27,802 bases of DNA from an uncultured Nitrospira sp. GTDB taxonomy: Bacteria > Nitrospirota > Nitrospiria > Nitrospirales > UBA8639. This document shows positions 1-9,500 of this stretch, in pieces (position 1 is the first letter of the stretch; the number at the start of each line of letters is the position of its first letter). The notes below the pieces were generated by a model. The model made no database searches, had not been told where the DNA came from, and saw only the letters and a list, made by a program, of their open reading frames with translations. The position numbers were made by a program, and so were the translations under genes. The stretch spans positions 14,588 to 42,389 of the forward strand of contig CABVRQ010000034.1 in the NCBI GenBank assembly GCA_902500695.1, read 5' to 3'.

Positions 1-455
1 AGGGAATACTTACTATTTGATGACCATCCGCCCAAAATAATGCCGTATGCTCCGATTGAAGCAAACGCCAGGATATAGAGAACACCGATATTGATGTCGG
101 TAATCACAAACGGCTTAAAGTTGACGCCGCCCACATCCACAGTCCAATCCGGGCCAAAGGGAATGACGGCGAATCCGATGAGGGCGGGAACTAATGACAA
201 CACAGGCGCCATGCTAAACATGAACTTATTGGCACCGGCTGGAATGATGTCTTCTTTAAAAAAGAGCTTTAAGCCGTCGGCTACCGGTTGCAGAATGCCA
301 TAAGGCCCGACCTCCATCGGTCCCATCCGATCCTGCATCCAACCCAATACCTTGCGTTCCAACAAGGTAAGCGCTGCGACGGTCGTGAGTACGGCCAACA
401 TCACGACAACAATTTGAGATAATGTCAGCCCTAAACGGATCAGTACCGTTTCCAT
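1..455 (-). CDS. nuoH: NADH-quinone oxidoreductase subunit H, N-terminal part (runs off left edge)
   Basis: Membrane subunit of respiratory complex I that forms much of the quinone-binding site at the junction of the peripheral and membrane arms. About 151 N-terminal residues are visible; the rest lies beyond the left edge. The protein opens METVLIRLGL, has a first hydrophobic helix at about residues 5-30, then the NuoH signatures ERKVLGWMQDRMGP and YGILQPVADGLKLFFKED, followed by two more hydrophobic segments. The ATG at 453-455 is the first start in this frame and lies 51 bp beyond the nuoG stop, consistent with the end of an A-B-CD-E-F-G-H operon. Family assignment is secure; the C-terminus cannot be judged. 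Confidence 0.95.
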   Translation of the reverse strand, partial: METVLIRLGLTLSQIVVVMLAVLTTVAALTLLERKVLGWMQDRMGPMEVGPYGILQPVADGLKLFFKEDIIPAGANKFMFSMAPVLSLVPALIGFAVIPFGPDWTVDVGGVNFKPFVITDINIGVLYILAFASIGAYGIILGGWSSNSKYS

Positions 456-506
456 AACGGATTCACTCCTCCACTCAATTAATCAAACCACAAGCAGGGA
501 ACGACC

Positions 507-3212
507 TCATGCCCCTACGTATTTTCCCAAACGAACACGAGCCACCTTAGAATAGGGCACCTGCGTTTCAGGGTCCACGTGATACGGCAGTAACCGCCTG
601 ATTTCCTCATCAAAATGTTCAGGAAACACCGCGACGCCTTGCGGAATACGCTCACGAAGTCCGACCGGCACCATCACTTCCCCTAAACGATTACTCACCT
701 TTACAGTGTCTCCCTCATTGATCCCACGTCGAGCTGCCTCTTCGGGGTGCACGTAGAGTTTTCCTATTGCTTCGACTTGCAGCAAGCCCTTGGCCTTTCG
801 GGAAAGTTTTCCGGAATGAAACAAGGATTGCGAAACCTGCAAGATTAGGTCATCCGCATCATCAGCTGAATCGTTTGCCTGCAATTGGTACCGCGTGGCC
901 ATATCCCGTTGATAATCCGCCGTGAGGTATCTTGCGATGACCGACAAATCAGGTCGAGCGGACAAGGGGGAAGGCCCTAAGGTTCGTGTTCCAGGAAGGA
1001 GATTATGTATTTCTTTGCCGATTTCCTTGACGTCTCCATATTCCATTGGATCATTCATCATCACCGACAGCGCGGAGAAAATTTCCCAGTCCGGTCGGCT
1101 TTCCCCAACCAAATCAATCGCTTTTCGTACTGACTGAATATGGCCTTCGGTGTTGGTAAAGGTTCCGTCTTTTTCAGCATAGGAACAGGCAGGTAGAACA
1201 ACATGAGCTTTCTGGGCGGTTTCAGTGAGAAACAGTTCCTGACAGACTAGAAACTCCAGTTTCTCTAATGCCGAATGAATACCCGATGACGGAGGTAAGG
1301 AGGCCAGAGGATTTTCACCAATGACAAATAAGGCTTTCAATTTGCCTTGCTGGGCATCTTCAATCATCTGTGGGAGTGAAGAGCCTGGTGTGTCGGGAAT
1401 TGGCCGACCCCACGATTGCGCCAAGCGCTTCCTCACCTCCGGGTCACCCAGGGATTGCCCTCCAGGCAATACCGACCCGATTCCTCCCATTTCAAAGGCT
1501 CCCTGATCATTATTTTCTTCCGCCAGAGGAGCAAGACCACAACCGGGTTTTGTGAGTTTTCCCGTTATCAATAACAGGTCCAACAAATTCATAGTCATTC
1601 CGAATCCACCCACAGATCGCAGGACTCCCGGTCCGACAAGGATGACGACCTTCTCCCCTTTGGCAAACACCTGGCCGGCTTGAATAAACATTTCCGAAGC
1701 CAGTCCTGTTTGGGCTTGAATCGCATCCCAGGACAGGGCTTTCAGCGTGGTGGTCATGTCGTTGTCATAGGACGAGGCGTTGGCCTGAAGTTCCGGATCC
1801 ACTAGTTGCTGATCAACCACCGCCTTCAGCATGCCCAAAATTGCTCCGGCATAGGCCGTCGGTTTGACGCCCAGATGATATTTGGCCAGATTCACAATAT
1901 TGCTGATGCTCCCAATGGCAGGTTGCAACGCTTCGATCGTAATCAGCTTCGCCCCTCGTCGTTTCACCGCTTCTTTGACCTTCAACCCTGTAATCGGATT
2001 GGTTTCCGTAATATTGGTCCCGACGAGTAAAAGCGTATCTGCCGATAGAATATCGTCAAAGCTCACGGCCCAACGATGGGTGCCTTGCACCCGCTGCATG
2101 GCATGCACCGCATTCAGATGGCCATACCGCACGCTGCTATCAATCCGATTGGTCCCCACCACACCACGCATGAATTTCTGAAAAACATAGATATCTTCAT
2201 TGGTGCATCGTCCCGTAATTAATCCGCCGATCGCATCGGGACCATACTTGGCTTTAATTTCTAATAAGCGCTGTCCCACCAGCTCCAAAGCCTCTTCCCA
2301 TTGCACAGGTTGAAAGGCTTCCCCTTGACGGATGAGAGGCGCCGTCAACCGATCATGATGAACGCTGACTTCGTAACCAAAGTAGCCTCGGGCACAGAGA
2401 TCACCGTTGTTGCGACCGGCCCCGTGAGTGGAATTCACTTCGATGAGGTCATTATTCTTGGTTTGAAAGGTGATTTGACACCCATCCCCGCAGTAGCCAC
2501 AAATGGAATCAGTCCGCTTCAGCATCCATGGGCGAAATTCGTACATGGAGAGTCGACTGGTTATGGCTCCCACCGGACAAATCTGGATACACCCACCACA
2601 AAACTCACAATCCAATTCATGAGCCCCGAAGGCTTTAATTTCCGTCATCGTGCCGCGTCCCACGGGCGCAAGGGCTTTCACATCCATGACCTGATCACAA
2701 TAGCGTACGCACCGCAAACATTGGACACAGCGGTTCATCTGCGTTTCTATCAGCGGGCTGAAATACTCCTTGGGAAAGACCCGTTTGAGTTCCTTAAATC
2801 CGCTGGTCGTCGCGGTGTATTCATGGGAAAAGTCCTGAAGATCGCACCGCCCCCCTTGGTCGCAGACCGGACAATCCAACGGGTGATTGGCCAAGATAAA
2901 ATCTAACACGGATTTGCGAGCCTCTTGCACCACAGAGGAAGACGCCGATTTCACTACCATGCCTTCCGCCACTTGCGTACTACAGGAGGTTTGCAACCGA
3001 GGCATTTTTTCAATTTCCACTAAACACATCCGGCAATTGGCGTCGGGGGTCAGCTTCGGGTGATAGCAAAAGTGCGGCACCATGACGCCGACCTGCCGCG
3101 CAGCCTCAATGACCAGCGTCCCTTTTGCAACCGATGCCGACTTGCCATCGATCGTCAACGTAATCATGTCTGTCGTGGTCGTTGGGGTTGTTGTCATTTC
3201 AGTAACACTCAA
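507..3212 (-). CDS. nuoG: NADH-quinone oxidoreductase subunit G
   Basis: Largest peripheral subunit of complex I, carrying a chain of iron-sulfur clusters. Cysteines fit an N-terminal 2Fe-2S ferredoxin domain (C49, C60, C63, C77), the His-Cys 4Fe-4S site (H110, C114, C117, C123), another 4Fe-4S set (C162, C165, C168, C172 with C202, C205, C208, C212) and a CxxCxxxC...C set (C238, C241, C245, C273) matching the extra N7 cluster found in some bacteria such as E. coli. A molybdopterin-oxidoreductase-like domain follows to about residue 900. The longest frame starts with TTG at 3210-3212, overlapping the nuoF stop as TTGA. In-frame ATGs at 3195-3197 and 3165-3167 are alternatives and would remove 5 or 15 Thr-rich residues; no Shine-Dalgarno decides between them. 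Confidence 0.96.
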   Translation of the reverse strand: MSVTEMTTTPTTTTDMITLTIDGKSASVAKGTLVIEAARQVGVMVPHFCYHPKLTPDANCRMCLVEIEKMPRLQTSCSTQVAEGMVVKSASSSVVQEARKSVLDFILANHPLDCPVCDQGGRCDLQDFSHEYTATTSGFKELKRVFPKEYFSPLIETQMNRCVQCLRCVRYCDQVMDVKALAPVGRGTMTEIKAFGAHELDCEFCGGCIQICPVGAITSRLSMYEFRPWMLKRTDSICGYCGDGCQITFQTKNNDLIEVNSTHGAGRNNGDLCARGYFGYEVSVHHDRLTAPLIRQGEAFQPVQWEEALELVGQRLLEIKAKYGPDAIGGLITGRCTNEDIYVFQKFMRGVVGTNRIDSSVRYGHLNAVHAMQRVQGTHRWAVSFDDILSADTLLLVGTNITETNPITGLKVKEAVKRRGAKLITIEALQPAIGSISNIVNLAKYHLGVKPTAYAGAILGMLKAVVDQQLVDPELQANASSYDNDMTTTLKALSWDAIQAQTGLASEMFIQAGQVFAKGEKVVILVGPGVLRSVGGFGMTMNLLDLLLITGKLTKPGCGLAPLAEENNDQGAFEMGGIGSVLPGGQSLGDPEVRKRLAQSWGRPIPDTPGSSLPQMIEDAQQGKLKALFVIGENPLASLPPSSGIHSALEKLEFLVCQELFLTETAQKAHVVLPACSYAEKDGTFTNTEGHIQSVRKAIDLVGESRPDWEIFSALSVMMNDPMEYGDVKEIGKEIHNLLPGTRTLGPSPLSARPDLSVIARYLTADYQRDMATRYQLQANDSADDADDLILQVSQSLFHSGKLSRKAKGLLQVEAIGKLYVHPEEAARRGINEGDTVKVSNRLGEVMVPVGLRERIPQGVAVFPEHFDEEIRRLLPYHVDPETQVPYSKVARVRLGKYVGA

Positions 3213-4516
3213 TGGGTGAAAACCGGAATTTCCTTGTTCCGAGGCATCGCCTCTTGGGCTTCCAGAATGAGCGCCTCATATTCCCCGCGCCAATGACGCA
3301 AAGTGCTGACAATGGGAGATACGGCCGCATCACCGAACGCACAGACCGTGCGGCCGGGAATATTTCCGCAGAGTTCATCAAGGACACCAATATCTTCAGG
3401 ACGCCCTCGTTTGTTCCAGATTCGCTGAAGAGTTTGAACAAGCCAGGAAGTTCCTTCCCGGCATGGCGTACATTTTCCGCACGATTCATGATAGAAAAAT
3501 TCCATCAATCGAAGAGCGGCCCACACCATATTCGTGCCTTCTTCCATCACCGTGACGCCGCCGGATCCCAGCATAGAGCCGGCTAATGCCACTGACTCAA
3601 AATCCATTTTCACATCAAGGTGGTCAGGCGTCAGAAATGGAGCCGAAGCCCCACCAGGGATAAAGGCCTTGAGGGGCTTATCCGATCGCATTCCTCCGCC
3701 CAATTCATAAATCAATTCGCGGAAAGTGATGCCCATGGGAGCCTCATAATTGCCAGGCCGCTTCACATGTCCACTCAAACAAAACACCCGCGTTCCGCAA
3801 CTTTTAGGCGGAGAGCCAATCGAGGCAAACCATTCCCCCCCTCGATTGATAATATGAGGAATATTCGCCATCGTTTCGACGTTATTGACCACAGTGGGGT
3901 TTTGATACAACCCATGCGTCGCCGGAAACGGCGGCTTAAAACGAGGCATGCCCCGTTTACCTTCTAACGATTCAAGAAGCGCCGTTTCTTCACCACAAAT
4001 ATAGGCTCCGGCACCAAGGTGGACAAATATATTGATCGTCAATCCGCTCCCCAGAACATTCTCGCCAAGATACCCGGCCGCATAGGCCTCCTGAAGAGCC
4101 TGTTCCAGAATCTTCGCGCCGAGACGAAACTCTCCTCGAATGTAGATGTAGGCGGTTTGTGCGCCAATGGCGAAACAGGTAATGGCCATCCCCTCCAGCA
4201 TTTGATGGGGATCCCGTTCCATGAGTTGCCGGTCTTTAAATGTTCCGGGTTCGCTTTCATCCGCATTGCAGCACAAATATTTAGGACCGGGATGGTTCTT
4301 GGGAATGAATCCCCATTTCACACCGGTGGGAAACCCGGCTCCACCACGACCGCGAAGACCTGATTTTTTCACCACCTCAATCACCTGATCGGGCTGCATA
4401 TCCTTCAGAACTGTCCGAAGAGCTGTATACCCACCGGTCCCTTCATAGTCAGCCAGCGAACCGGTGTATCCCGGCTGTTCCATATTCTTCAATAAGATTT
4501 TTTCGTATGTAGCCAT
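3209..4516 (-). CDS. nuoF: NADH-quinone oxidoreductase subunit F
   Basis: NADH-oxidising flavoprotein subunit of complex I, carrying FMN and one 4Fe-4S cluster. Visible signatures are the glycine-rich GRGGAGFPTGVKWGF (residues 56-70), GEETALLESLEGKRG of the nucleotide/FMN region (about 175-189), and SCGKCTPCREG with the distant fourth cysteine in RTVCAFGDAA (C346, C349, C352, C392). Length of 435 residues is normal for the family. The ATG at 4514-4516 starts the protein. Its stop touches the nuoG start and it lies 79 bp after nuoE, so translation with nuoG is probably coupled. Confidence 0.97.
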   Translation of the reverse strand: MATYEKILLKNMEQPGYTGSLADYEGTGGYTALRTVLKDMQPDQVIEVVKKSGLRGRGGAGFPTGVKWGFIPKNHPGPKYLCCNADESEPGTFKDRQLMERDPHQMLEGMAITCFAIGAQTAYIYIRGEFRLGAKILEQALQEAYAAGYLGENVLGSGLTINIFVHLGAGAYICGEETALLESLEGKRGMPRFKPPFPATHGLYQNPTVVNNVETMANIPHIINRGGEWFASIGSPPKSCGTRVFCLSGHVKRPGNYEAPMGITFRELIYELGGGMRSDKPLKAFIPGGASAPFLTPDHLDVKMDFESVALAGSMLGSGGVTVMEEGTNMVWAALRLMEFFYHESCGKCTPCREGTSWLVQTLQRIWNKRGRPEDIGVLDELCGNIPGRTVCAFGDAAVSPIVSTLRHWRGEYEALILEAQEAMPRNKEIPVFTH

Positions 4517-4595
4517 AACACACTAATTCGTGAACGGGCGGTTATGAATAACCCATGAATTGCTTATCCATGTCTATTCCTTGCAAAGACTCCTG

Positions 4596-5120
4596 TCATT
4601 TAGCAAGGGGCTGAGGATACATGAAGGGTCCTGTTTTAAGCGAACAGGTCCCGTCCCGTTTCAAATCGTCCAGGACACGCCCGACCTTTTCTTCAGATAA
4701 TTGCTCATAATAGTCATCATTTACCTGCATCATGGGACCGGTCCCACAGGATCCAAGACACTCCACCACGCTGAGCGTAAAGATGTTATCTGCAGTTGTT
4801 TGACCTGGGGCAATGCCCAGTTTTTTCTGGATCCACGTCACAAGATCATCAGATCCAACTAAGGCGCACATGAGCGATTTACACACTTGAAGGTGAAACT
4901 TCCCGATCGGCTTGAGATTAAACATTGTATAAAACGTCACGGTCTCAAACACTTGCGGGGGAGTCAAATCCAATATTTTGGCAATCTCTTTCATGGCCGG
5001 CTCACTCACAAACCCTTCTTCCCGCTGCGCCAAATTCAATAACGGCAATAACGCCGAACGCTTCACCGGATAGCGGGACAGAATGGCATCAACCTCCTTT
5101 TTGAATCGCTCAAATAGCAT
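4596..5120 (-). CDS. nuoE: NADH-quinone oxidoreductase subunit E
   Basis: Thioredoxin-fold 2Fe-2S subunit (24 kDa type) of the NADH-dehydrogenase module, partner of NuoF. The four cluster ligands are present as CKSLMC (C80, C85) and ECLGSCG (C121, C125), in the family spacing of Cx4C and Cx3C about 35 residues apart. Length 174 residues is typical. The ATG at 5118-5120 gives MLFERFKKEVDAIL, a normal NuoE beginning with a helical domain. It sits between nuoCD (86 bp upstream) and nuoF (79 bp downstream); these gaps are larger than elsewhere in the operon but hold no recognisable gene. Confidence 0.96.
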   Translation of the reverse strand: MLFERFKKEVDAILSRYPVKRSALLPLLNLAQREEGFVSEPAMKEIAKILDLTPPQVFETVTFYTMFNLKPIGKFHLQVCKSLMCALVGSDDLVTWIQKKLGIAPGQTTADNIFTLSVVECLGSCGTGPMMQVNDDYYEQLSEEKVGRVLDDLKRDGTCSLKTGPFMYPQPLAK

Positions 5121-5206
5121 AGAACACTCGTTCGTTGAGTCGAGCAGTCATCACCCAATGGCCATCGTGTCCCTCAGCCCTTAATTCCATGACCCCATTC
5201 CCCATG

Positions 5207-7006
5207 TTATCGATCACACTCCCCCATCACAATATCGTACGTTCCGAAAATCGTGACGATATCCGAAATCAAATATCCACGGGCCATATGATCAAAGGCA
5301 CCCATATGGATAAAGGAAGGAGATCGGATTTTCAACCGGTAGGGACGCGAACTCCCGTCACTTATGATAAAGAAGCCCAATTCACCTTTAGGCACCTCCG
5401 TTGCACAATACGTTTCGCCTTTCGGTGGCTTAAATCCTTGCGTAAAGATAATGAAATGATGAATCAGGCTTTGCATATCCCTCATCACTTCGGGCTTGGG
5501 GGGTGGAATGGCTTGAGCATCAACGGCCATCACCGGCCCCTCAGGCATTTGATTGAGGCATTGTTCAATGATGCGAGCGCTTTGCCACATTTCTTCCATC
5601 CTGATCCAATACCGGTCATAGGTATCCCCGTCTTTTCCAAGAGGGACTTCCCAATCCACACGATCATACACGCCATACGGCTCCAGCTTTCGAATATCAT
5701 AGGACACTCCCGACCCGCGCAGGACCGGCCCTGTGCATCCAAAATTGATGGCATCCTCCGCAGAAAGGAGTGCCACGCCTTTTGTGCGAGCGACCCAAAT
5801 TCTATTTTTTTGTAAGAGTGTGTCGTATTCCCGAATGTGTTCAGGAAACGTTTTCAAAAAATCCCGGAGGGTCGTAATAATTTCCGGCGTGAGATCCGCA
5901 TCCACGCCTCCAATCCGATAGTAATTCAATGTCAGACGAGCCCCACACAATTTTTCAAACATATCTAACAAGACTTCACGCTCCCGGAAGGTCCAGAAAA
6001 ACACGGTCATCGCCCCAATATCCAGGGCCTGTGTTCCCAGCCAGAATAAATGGCCAATGATACGTTGCATTTCGGCAACGATGGTCCGCACATATTCCGC
6101 CCGTTCCGGAACGGTCATATCTATGAGTTTTTCCACGGCCCGCACATACGCATAGTTATTGGTCATGGCACAGACATAGTCTAGGCGATCGGTATGTGGG
6201 ACCATCTGCATATACGTCAGGCCTTCAGCCAGTTTTTCCACTCCCCTGTGCAGGTATCCAAGATCAGGCGTCGCCTTGCTGACCCGCTCACCATCCAGCT
6301 CCAACACGACCCGAAGCACACCATGGGTACTAGGATGCTGTGGACCCATATTGAGAAGCATTTCCGTGGTGCGTTTGGTGTCACCTGGATGGTCATCCGC
6401 CATGAATTGATGCCGTTGATCATCAGGCACCTCGGATTCCGACCATTCCCCAACCGGTTCATCCAGCCTGGGAAGAAAATCAAAGCGGCTCCGCCACCCT
6501 TTCCCTTCAGCCGGGAAATCTTTTCGTAACGGATACCCTTCATCATAATCATCAGGCATCAAAATTCGACGAAGATCGGGATGCCCGCTAAAGCGGATGC
6601 CCATCAAGTCGTACACTTCACGTTCCAGGAAATTCGCCCCTTTCCAGATCCCACTGATTGAGGCAATTTCCGGGTGGTCCTCTGTCACGCGAGCTTTAAT
6701 TCGGATTCGGGTTCCATGTGGAAGGGAGAGAAAGTGATAAATGACTTCAAATCGCTCAAGGTCATCAGGATAATCCGCCGAACAGATATCGGTGATATGA
6801 TCCAACGCCATCGAGGGATCGTCATGGAGAAATTGCGCAATTTCCAGCCAATGATCGGCTTGCACTTGTGCCCACAAGTCCAAACGCACGGGATCCTGCT
6901 GCGCCGTCAGCACCGCCTGAGGAAAACGGTTCACCAGGGATTCAAGAAAAGAATGCATAAATCCGATCTGTTGCTGGATCGTTGATGGTCGAAAAACCGT
7001 CGACAC
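5207..7006 (-). CDS. nuoCD: NADH-quinone oxidoreductase subunits C and D, fused
   Basis: Natural fusion of NuoC (about residues 1-200) and NuoD (about 215-599), the core subunits linking the hydrogenase-like module to the quinone site. The NuoC end shows HPDLRRILMPDDYDEGYPLRKDFP-type residues at 142-165; NuoD begins with NMGPQHPSTHGVLR and ends with the family-typical DIVMGECDR. Fused forms are known in E. coli and other groups. The longest frame starts with GTG at 7004-7006, preceded by GGAAG about 6 bases upstream, which favours it over the in-frame ATG at 6956-6958. It begins 11 bp after nuoB. Arg254, in YLHRGVEKL, aligns with the arginine dimethylated by NDUFAF7 in mitochondrial NDUFS2 (by recall), relevant because a related methyltransferase is encoded upstream. 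Confidence 0.97.
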   Translation of the reverse strand: MSTVFRPSTIQQQIGFMHSFLESLVNRFPQAVLTAQQDPVRLDLWAQVQADHWLEIAQFLHDDPSMALDHITDICSADYPDDLERFEVIYHFLSLPHGTRIRIKARVTEDHPEIASISGIWKGANFLEREVYDLMGIRFSGHPDLRRILMPDDYDEGYPLRKDFPAEGKGWRSRFDFLPRLDEPVGEWSESEVPDDQRHQFMADDHPGDTKRTTEMLLNMGPQHPSTHGVLRVVLELDGERVSKATPDLGYLHRGVEKLAEGLTYMQMVPHTDRLDYVCAMTNNYAYVRAVEKLIDMTVPERAEYVRTIVAEMQRIIGHLFWLGTQALDIGAMTVFFWTFREREVLLDMFEKLCGARLTLNYYRIGGVDADLTPEIITTLRDFLKTFPEHIREYDTLLQKNRIWVARTKGVALLSAEDAINFGCTGPVLRGSGVSYDIRKLEPYGVYDRVDWEVPLGKDGDTYDRYWIRMEEMWQSARIIEQCLNQMPEGPVMAVDAQAIPPPKPEVMRDMQSLIHHFIIFTQGFKPPKGETYCATEVPKGELGFFIISDGSSRPYRLKIRSPSFIHMGAFDHMARGYLISDIVTIFGTYDIVMGECDR

Positions 7007-7017
7007 AACTTCCGGTA

Positions 7018-7497
7018 TTACTTCACAAAGTATTTTTCTTTTTGAATTTTTTCTTGGAGTTTAATAAGACCATCCATGAGCGCCTCCGGCCTTGGTGGAC
7101 AACCTGCGATATAGACATCCACAGGAACAATTTGATCCACACCCTGAACCACACTGTAACTATTGTAATGATTCCCGGATGTCGCGCAGGATCCCATGGA
7201 GATCACATATCTGGGCTCCGCCATTTGATCATAAATTCGACGGATCACCGGTGCCATTTTCCGGCAAACCGTACCAGCCACAATCATCAAATCTGACTGG
7301 CGTGGTGACGCACGAAATACCCCGGCCCCAAATCGATCGATGTCATATTTGGAAGACACCGAGGCGATCATTTCAATCGCACAACAGGCTAATCCGAACG
7401 TCATCGGCCAAAGGGCTGATTTCCGACACCAGGCAATACAATAATCCAGGTTGGTCGTAATAATATTCGGTTCAAGTTGTCGTTCAAGCATGCCCAT
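7018..7497 (-). CDS. nuoB: NADH-quinone oxidoreductase subunit B
   Basis: Carries the terminal 4Fe-4S cluster (N2) that passes electrons to quinone. The paired cysteines in LACCAIEM (C38, C39), C104 in SMGSCATSGNHY and C133 in YIAGCPPRPEAL supply the ligands. VAGTVCRKMAP is also family-typical. Two extra cysteines (C20, C24) lie in the N-terminal part. Length 159 residues is usual. ATG at 7495-7497; the gene lies 118 bp after nuoA and 11 bp before nuoCD. Confidence 0.97.
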   Translation of the reverse strand: MGMLERQLEPNIITTNLDYCIAWCRKSALWPMTFGLACCAIEMIASVSSKYDIDRFGAGVFRASPRQSDLMIVAGTVCRKMAPVIRRIYDQMAEPRYVISMGSCATSGNHYNSYSVVQGVDQIVPVDVYIAGCPPRPEALMDGLIKLQEKIQKEKYFVK

Positions 7498-7615
7498 AAA
7501 ATTATCCTGCGTACATCAATGTTCTGTATGTGGCTCGTTTCCTATCCCAAAACTACGGGGGTGCCATTGTACTGGGTGACCTGCGGTTATTTCCAGGCGT
7601 AAAGGCTTATTTTTG

Positions 7616-7987
7616 TTAATCCCAATCTAACGCACCTTTTTTCCAGGCATACCAGAATCCCACAATAAGAATGGCCAGGAATACTCCCATTTCAACAAGG
7701 CCAAGAAGACCAAGCTTTTTAAACACCACCGCCCAAGGAAATAAGAACACCACCTCAATATCAAAAATAACAAAGAGCATGGCAATGATGTAGTACCGCA
7801 TCGGGAACTGAACCCTGGCGTCCATAAACAACGGAGCGCCACTTTCGTAAGGAAGAAGTTTCGCCCGATAGGGCCGGCTGGGACGGATAAACCACCCCAC
7901 AACCAGGGACCCGACTCCAAAGAGTGTCCCAAGAACCATGAAGATGATGATGGGGAGATAATTAAAAGGAACCGGTTCACTACCCAT
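7616..7987 (-). CDS. nuoA: NADH-quinone oxidoreductase subunit A
   Basis: Small membrane subunit of complex I near the quinone channel. The 123-residue protein has three hydrophobic helices (about 8-32, 65-85 and 95-115), and the conserved loop YESGAPLFMDARVQFPMRYY followed by FDIEVVFLFPWAV, both hallmark NuoA segments. The ATG at 7985-7987 is the first in frame. It opens the classical A-B-CD-E-F-G-H order and lies 80 bp after the methyltransferase gene on the same strand, so it may be read from the same transcript. Confidence 0.97.
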   Translation of the reverse strand: MGSEPVPFNYLPIIIFMVLGTLFGVGSLVVGWFIRPSRPYRAKLLPYESGAPLFMDARVQFPMRYYIIAMLFVIFDIEVVFLFPWAVVFKKLGLLGLVEMGVFLAILIVGFWYAWKKGALDWD

Positions 7988-8067
7988 GGGTCACTCTCAT
8001 TCCAGAATGAGTCATACTCACCACACTAAACTCCGATTACAAACTTTCTTATCTGGCTTTTTCACTG

Positions 8068-9264
8068 TTAGGACATTACGTCATCAAAAAAAGCCCGATA
8101 CCGCAAGCCTTGAAGAGCGAAAGGCTCCATCCCTTTTCGCTGAGCAAGAACCTTAAACGTCGTCCCCATACCATGCGGACGCAATAATTGAGTCAACGCC
8201 CTGACATCATCAGACTCTTGCTCCTGGTCTCGCACCAATTCTTCGACTCCTAACCCGATCAGCCAATTGGCCATAGTCGTAAACCCGATGAGGTCCAACC
8301 CGCATGTGGTTCCCACACTCGCCAAAGCAGAAAAGTTAACATGAGCCGTCATATCCTGCTCTCCAACCCTTGAATACGGATCGGTCGAAATGGCATGCCG
8401 ATAATAACACAAGAAGGTCCCGTCCTTCCGGTCGGAACGATAATAATCACTATGCGTATGACCATAGTCGACGGTCACCACGACACCGCGATGGAGAAGG
8501 CGAGCCACATGCTTCATCCAATGCTCAGCGGCAAGATGGAGTTCCGAGGCTTGGCCTTCACTCAAGGCCACCTTATGAGACTCGATGTATTCGATCAATT
8601 TCGGGGAGAGACTATGATCCAGACATTCAACAAAATGCCCGCCTCTGAAGGCCACATATATTTCATGTAGACGTTGATCAGCCATACGGACTCGATGGAC
8701 GGGTAACGCATCAACTAATTCGTTGGAAAAGACAACACCGGTCACCGAATCCGAGTCAACTTCCTCTATGGAAGACCTCCAACTCAGATGACTTTCCCCC
8801 CAGCCCCCCCCTACCTCGCTGAGCTTGACTGCCTGACGCGATTGGAGATGAGGACTCCGCTCGACGATTTGATAAGAAAGGCGGTGAAAAAAATCAGAAT
8901 CGATCGTTCGGCATTCTTGAATGAAATCGAAAGCAAAGGTTCCGTTCCCTGCACCAATTTCCATAAAAGTAAACTGAGCGGGACGGCCTAACCGGTCATC
9001 GATAGCCAAAATCTGGCGAACCAAGGTTTTCGCCAAAATAGGGGAAAGTTCCGGTGCCGTATAAAAATCACCACCCCATCCGATCCGGTCTGAGGAAGGG
9101 AGGTCAGGTTCAACCTTTTTGGTCATATAATATCCGTGTGGAACATCGTAGAGGGCCAATTCCATGAAACGCGCAAAACTCATGGGACCATTAAGGTCAA
9201 TTTCCGACAGAATCTTCTCGATAAGGTCTGGATTACCCTGTATGTTCTGATGATCTGATGGCAC
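8068..9264 (-). CDS. MidA/NDUFAF7-family SAM-dependent methyltransferase
   Basis: Class I SAM-dependent methyltransferase of the DUF185 family (Pfam Methyltransf_28), 398 residues. Seen: the N-terminal family segment GPMSFARFMELALYDVPHGYY (27-47), the SAM-binding glycine motif FMEIGAGNGTFAFD (100-113), the acidic strand YQIVERSP, and FSNELVDALPVHRV, the family's catalytic-site signature. Eukaryotic members (MidA, NDUFAF7) assist complex I assembly, and NDUFAF7 dimethylates an arginine of NDUFS2, the NuoD homologue. The gene sits immediately upstream of nuoA on the same strand, so a complex I role is a reasonable inference, although bacterial members are poorly characterised. The start is GTG at 9262-9264, without a strong Shine-Dalgarno; the next in-frame Met (residue 28) would cut into the conserved N-terminal segment. 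Confidence 0.85.
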   Translation of the reverse strand: MPSDHQNIQGNPDLIEKILSEIDLNGPMSFARFMELALYDVPHGYYMTKKVEPDLPSSDRIGWGGDFYTAPELSPILAKTLVRQILAIDDRLGRPAQFTFMEIGAGNGTFAFDFIQECRTIDSDFFHRLSYQIVERSPHLQSRQAVKLSEVGGGWGESHLSWRSSIEEVDSDSVTGVVFSNELVDALPVHRVRMADQRLHEIYVAFRGGHFVECLDHSLSPKLIEYIESHKVALSEGQASELHLAAEHWMKHVARLLHRGVVVTVDYGHTHSDYYRSDRKDGTFLCYYRHAISTDPYSRVGEQDMTAHVNFSALASVGTTCGLDLIGFTTMANWLIGLGVEELVRDQEQESDDVRALTQLLRPHGMGTTFKVLAQRKGMEPFALQGLRYRAFFDDVMS

Positions 9265-9310
9265 GAATGGACTATGGTCACTCCTGCAATATGCCCATTG
9301 AGAATCGGTT

Positions 9311-9340
9311 ACGATAACGGCCTACCTTCAACCAAGTCAA
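9311..9340 (-). promoter_or_regulatory. Candidate sigma70-type promoter upstream of the methyltransferase and nuo genes
   Basis: On the minus strand there is TTGACT (9335-9340), an 18-base spacer, and TATCGT (9311-9316), placing a start of transcription near 9304, about 40 bases before the GTG of the methyltransferase. Assignment is by consensus match only (5/6 and 4/6). Confidence 0.35.
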
Positions 9341-9500
9341 GCAATTTCGTACTTTTTATGGCAATAAAAAACAATGAATTCAATATGTTATGGGCAAGAA
9401 CCAAATCAAAAGAGGAAGGAAGGTGAGTGGCAAACGGGAAGAGAGTGCAGTGACAACAGGACTAGCGTCAATTAAAAGAGCATGGCAGGCCTTTCAGGTG

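Noticed and set aside
2301..2906. Plus-strand open frame of 201 codons opposite nuoG
   Set aside because: It lies wholly within nuoG, whose cysteine motifs are intact; the product has no recognisable features, so it is a shadow of the codon pattern.
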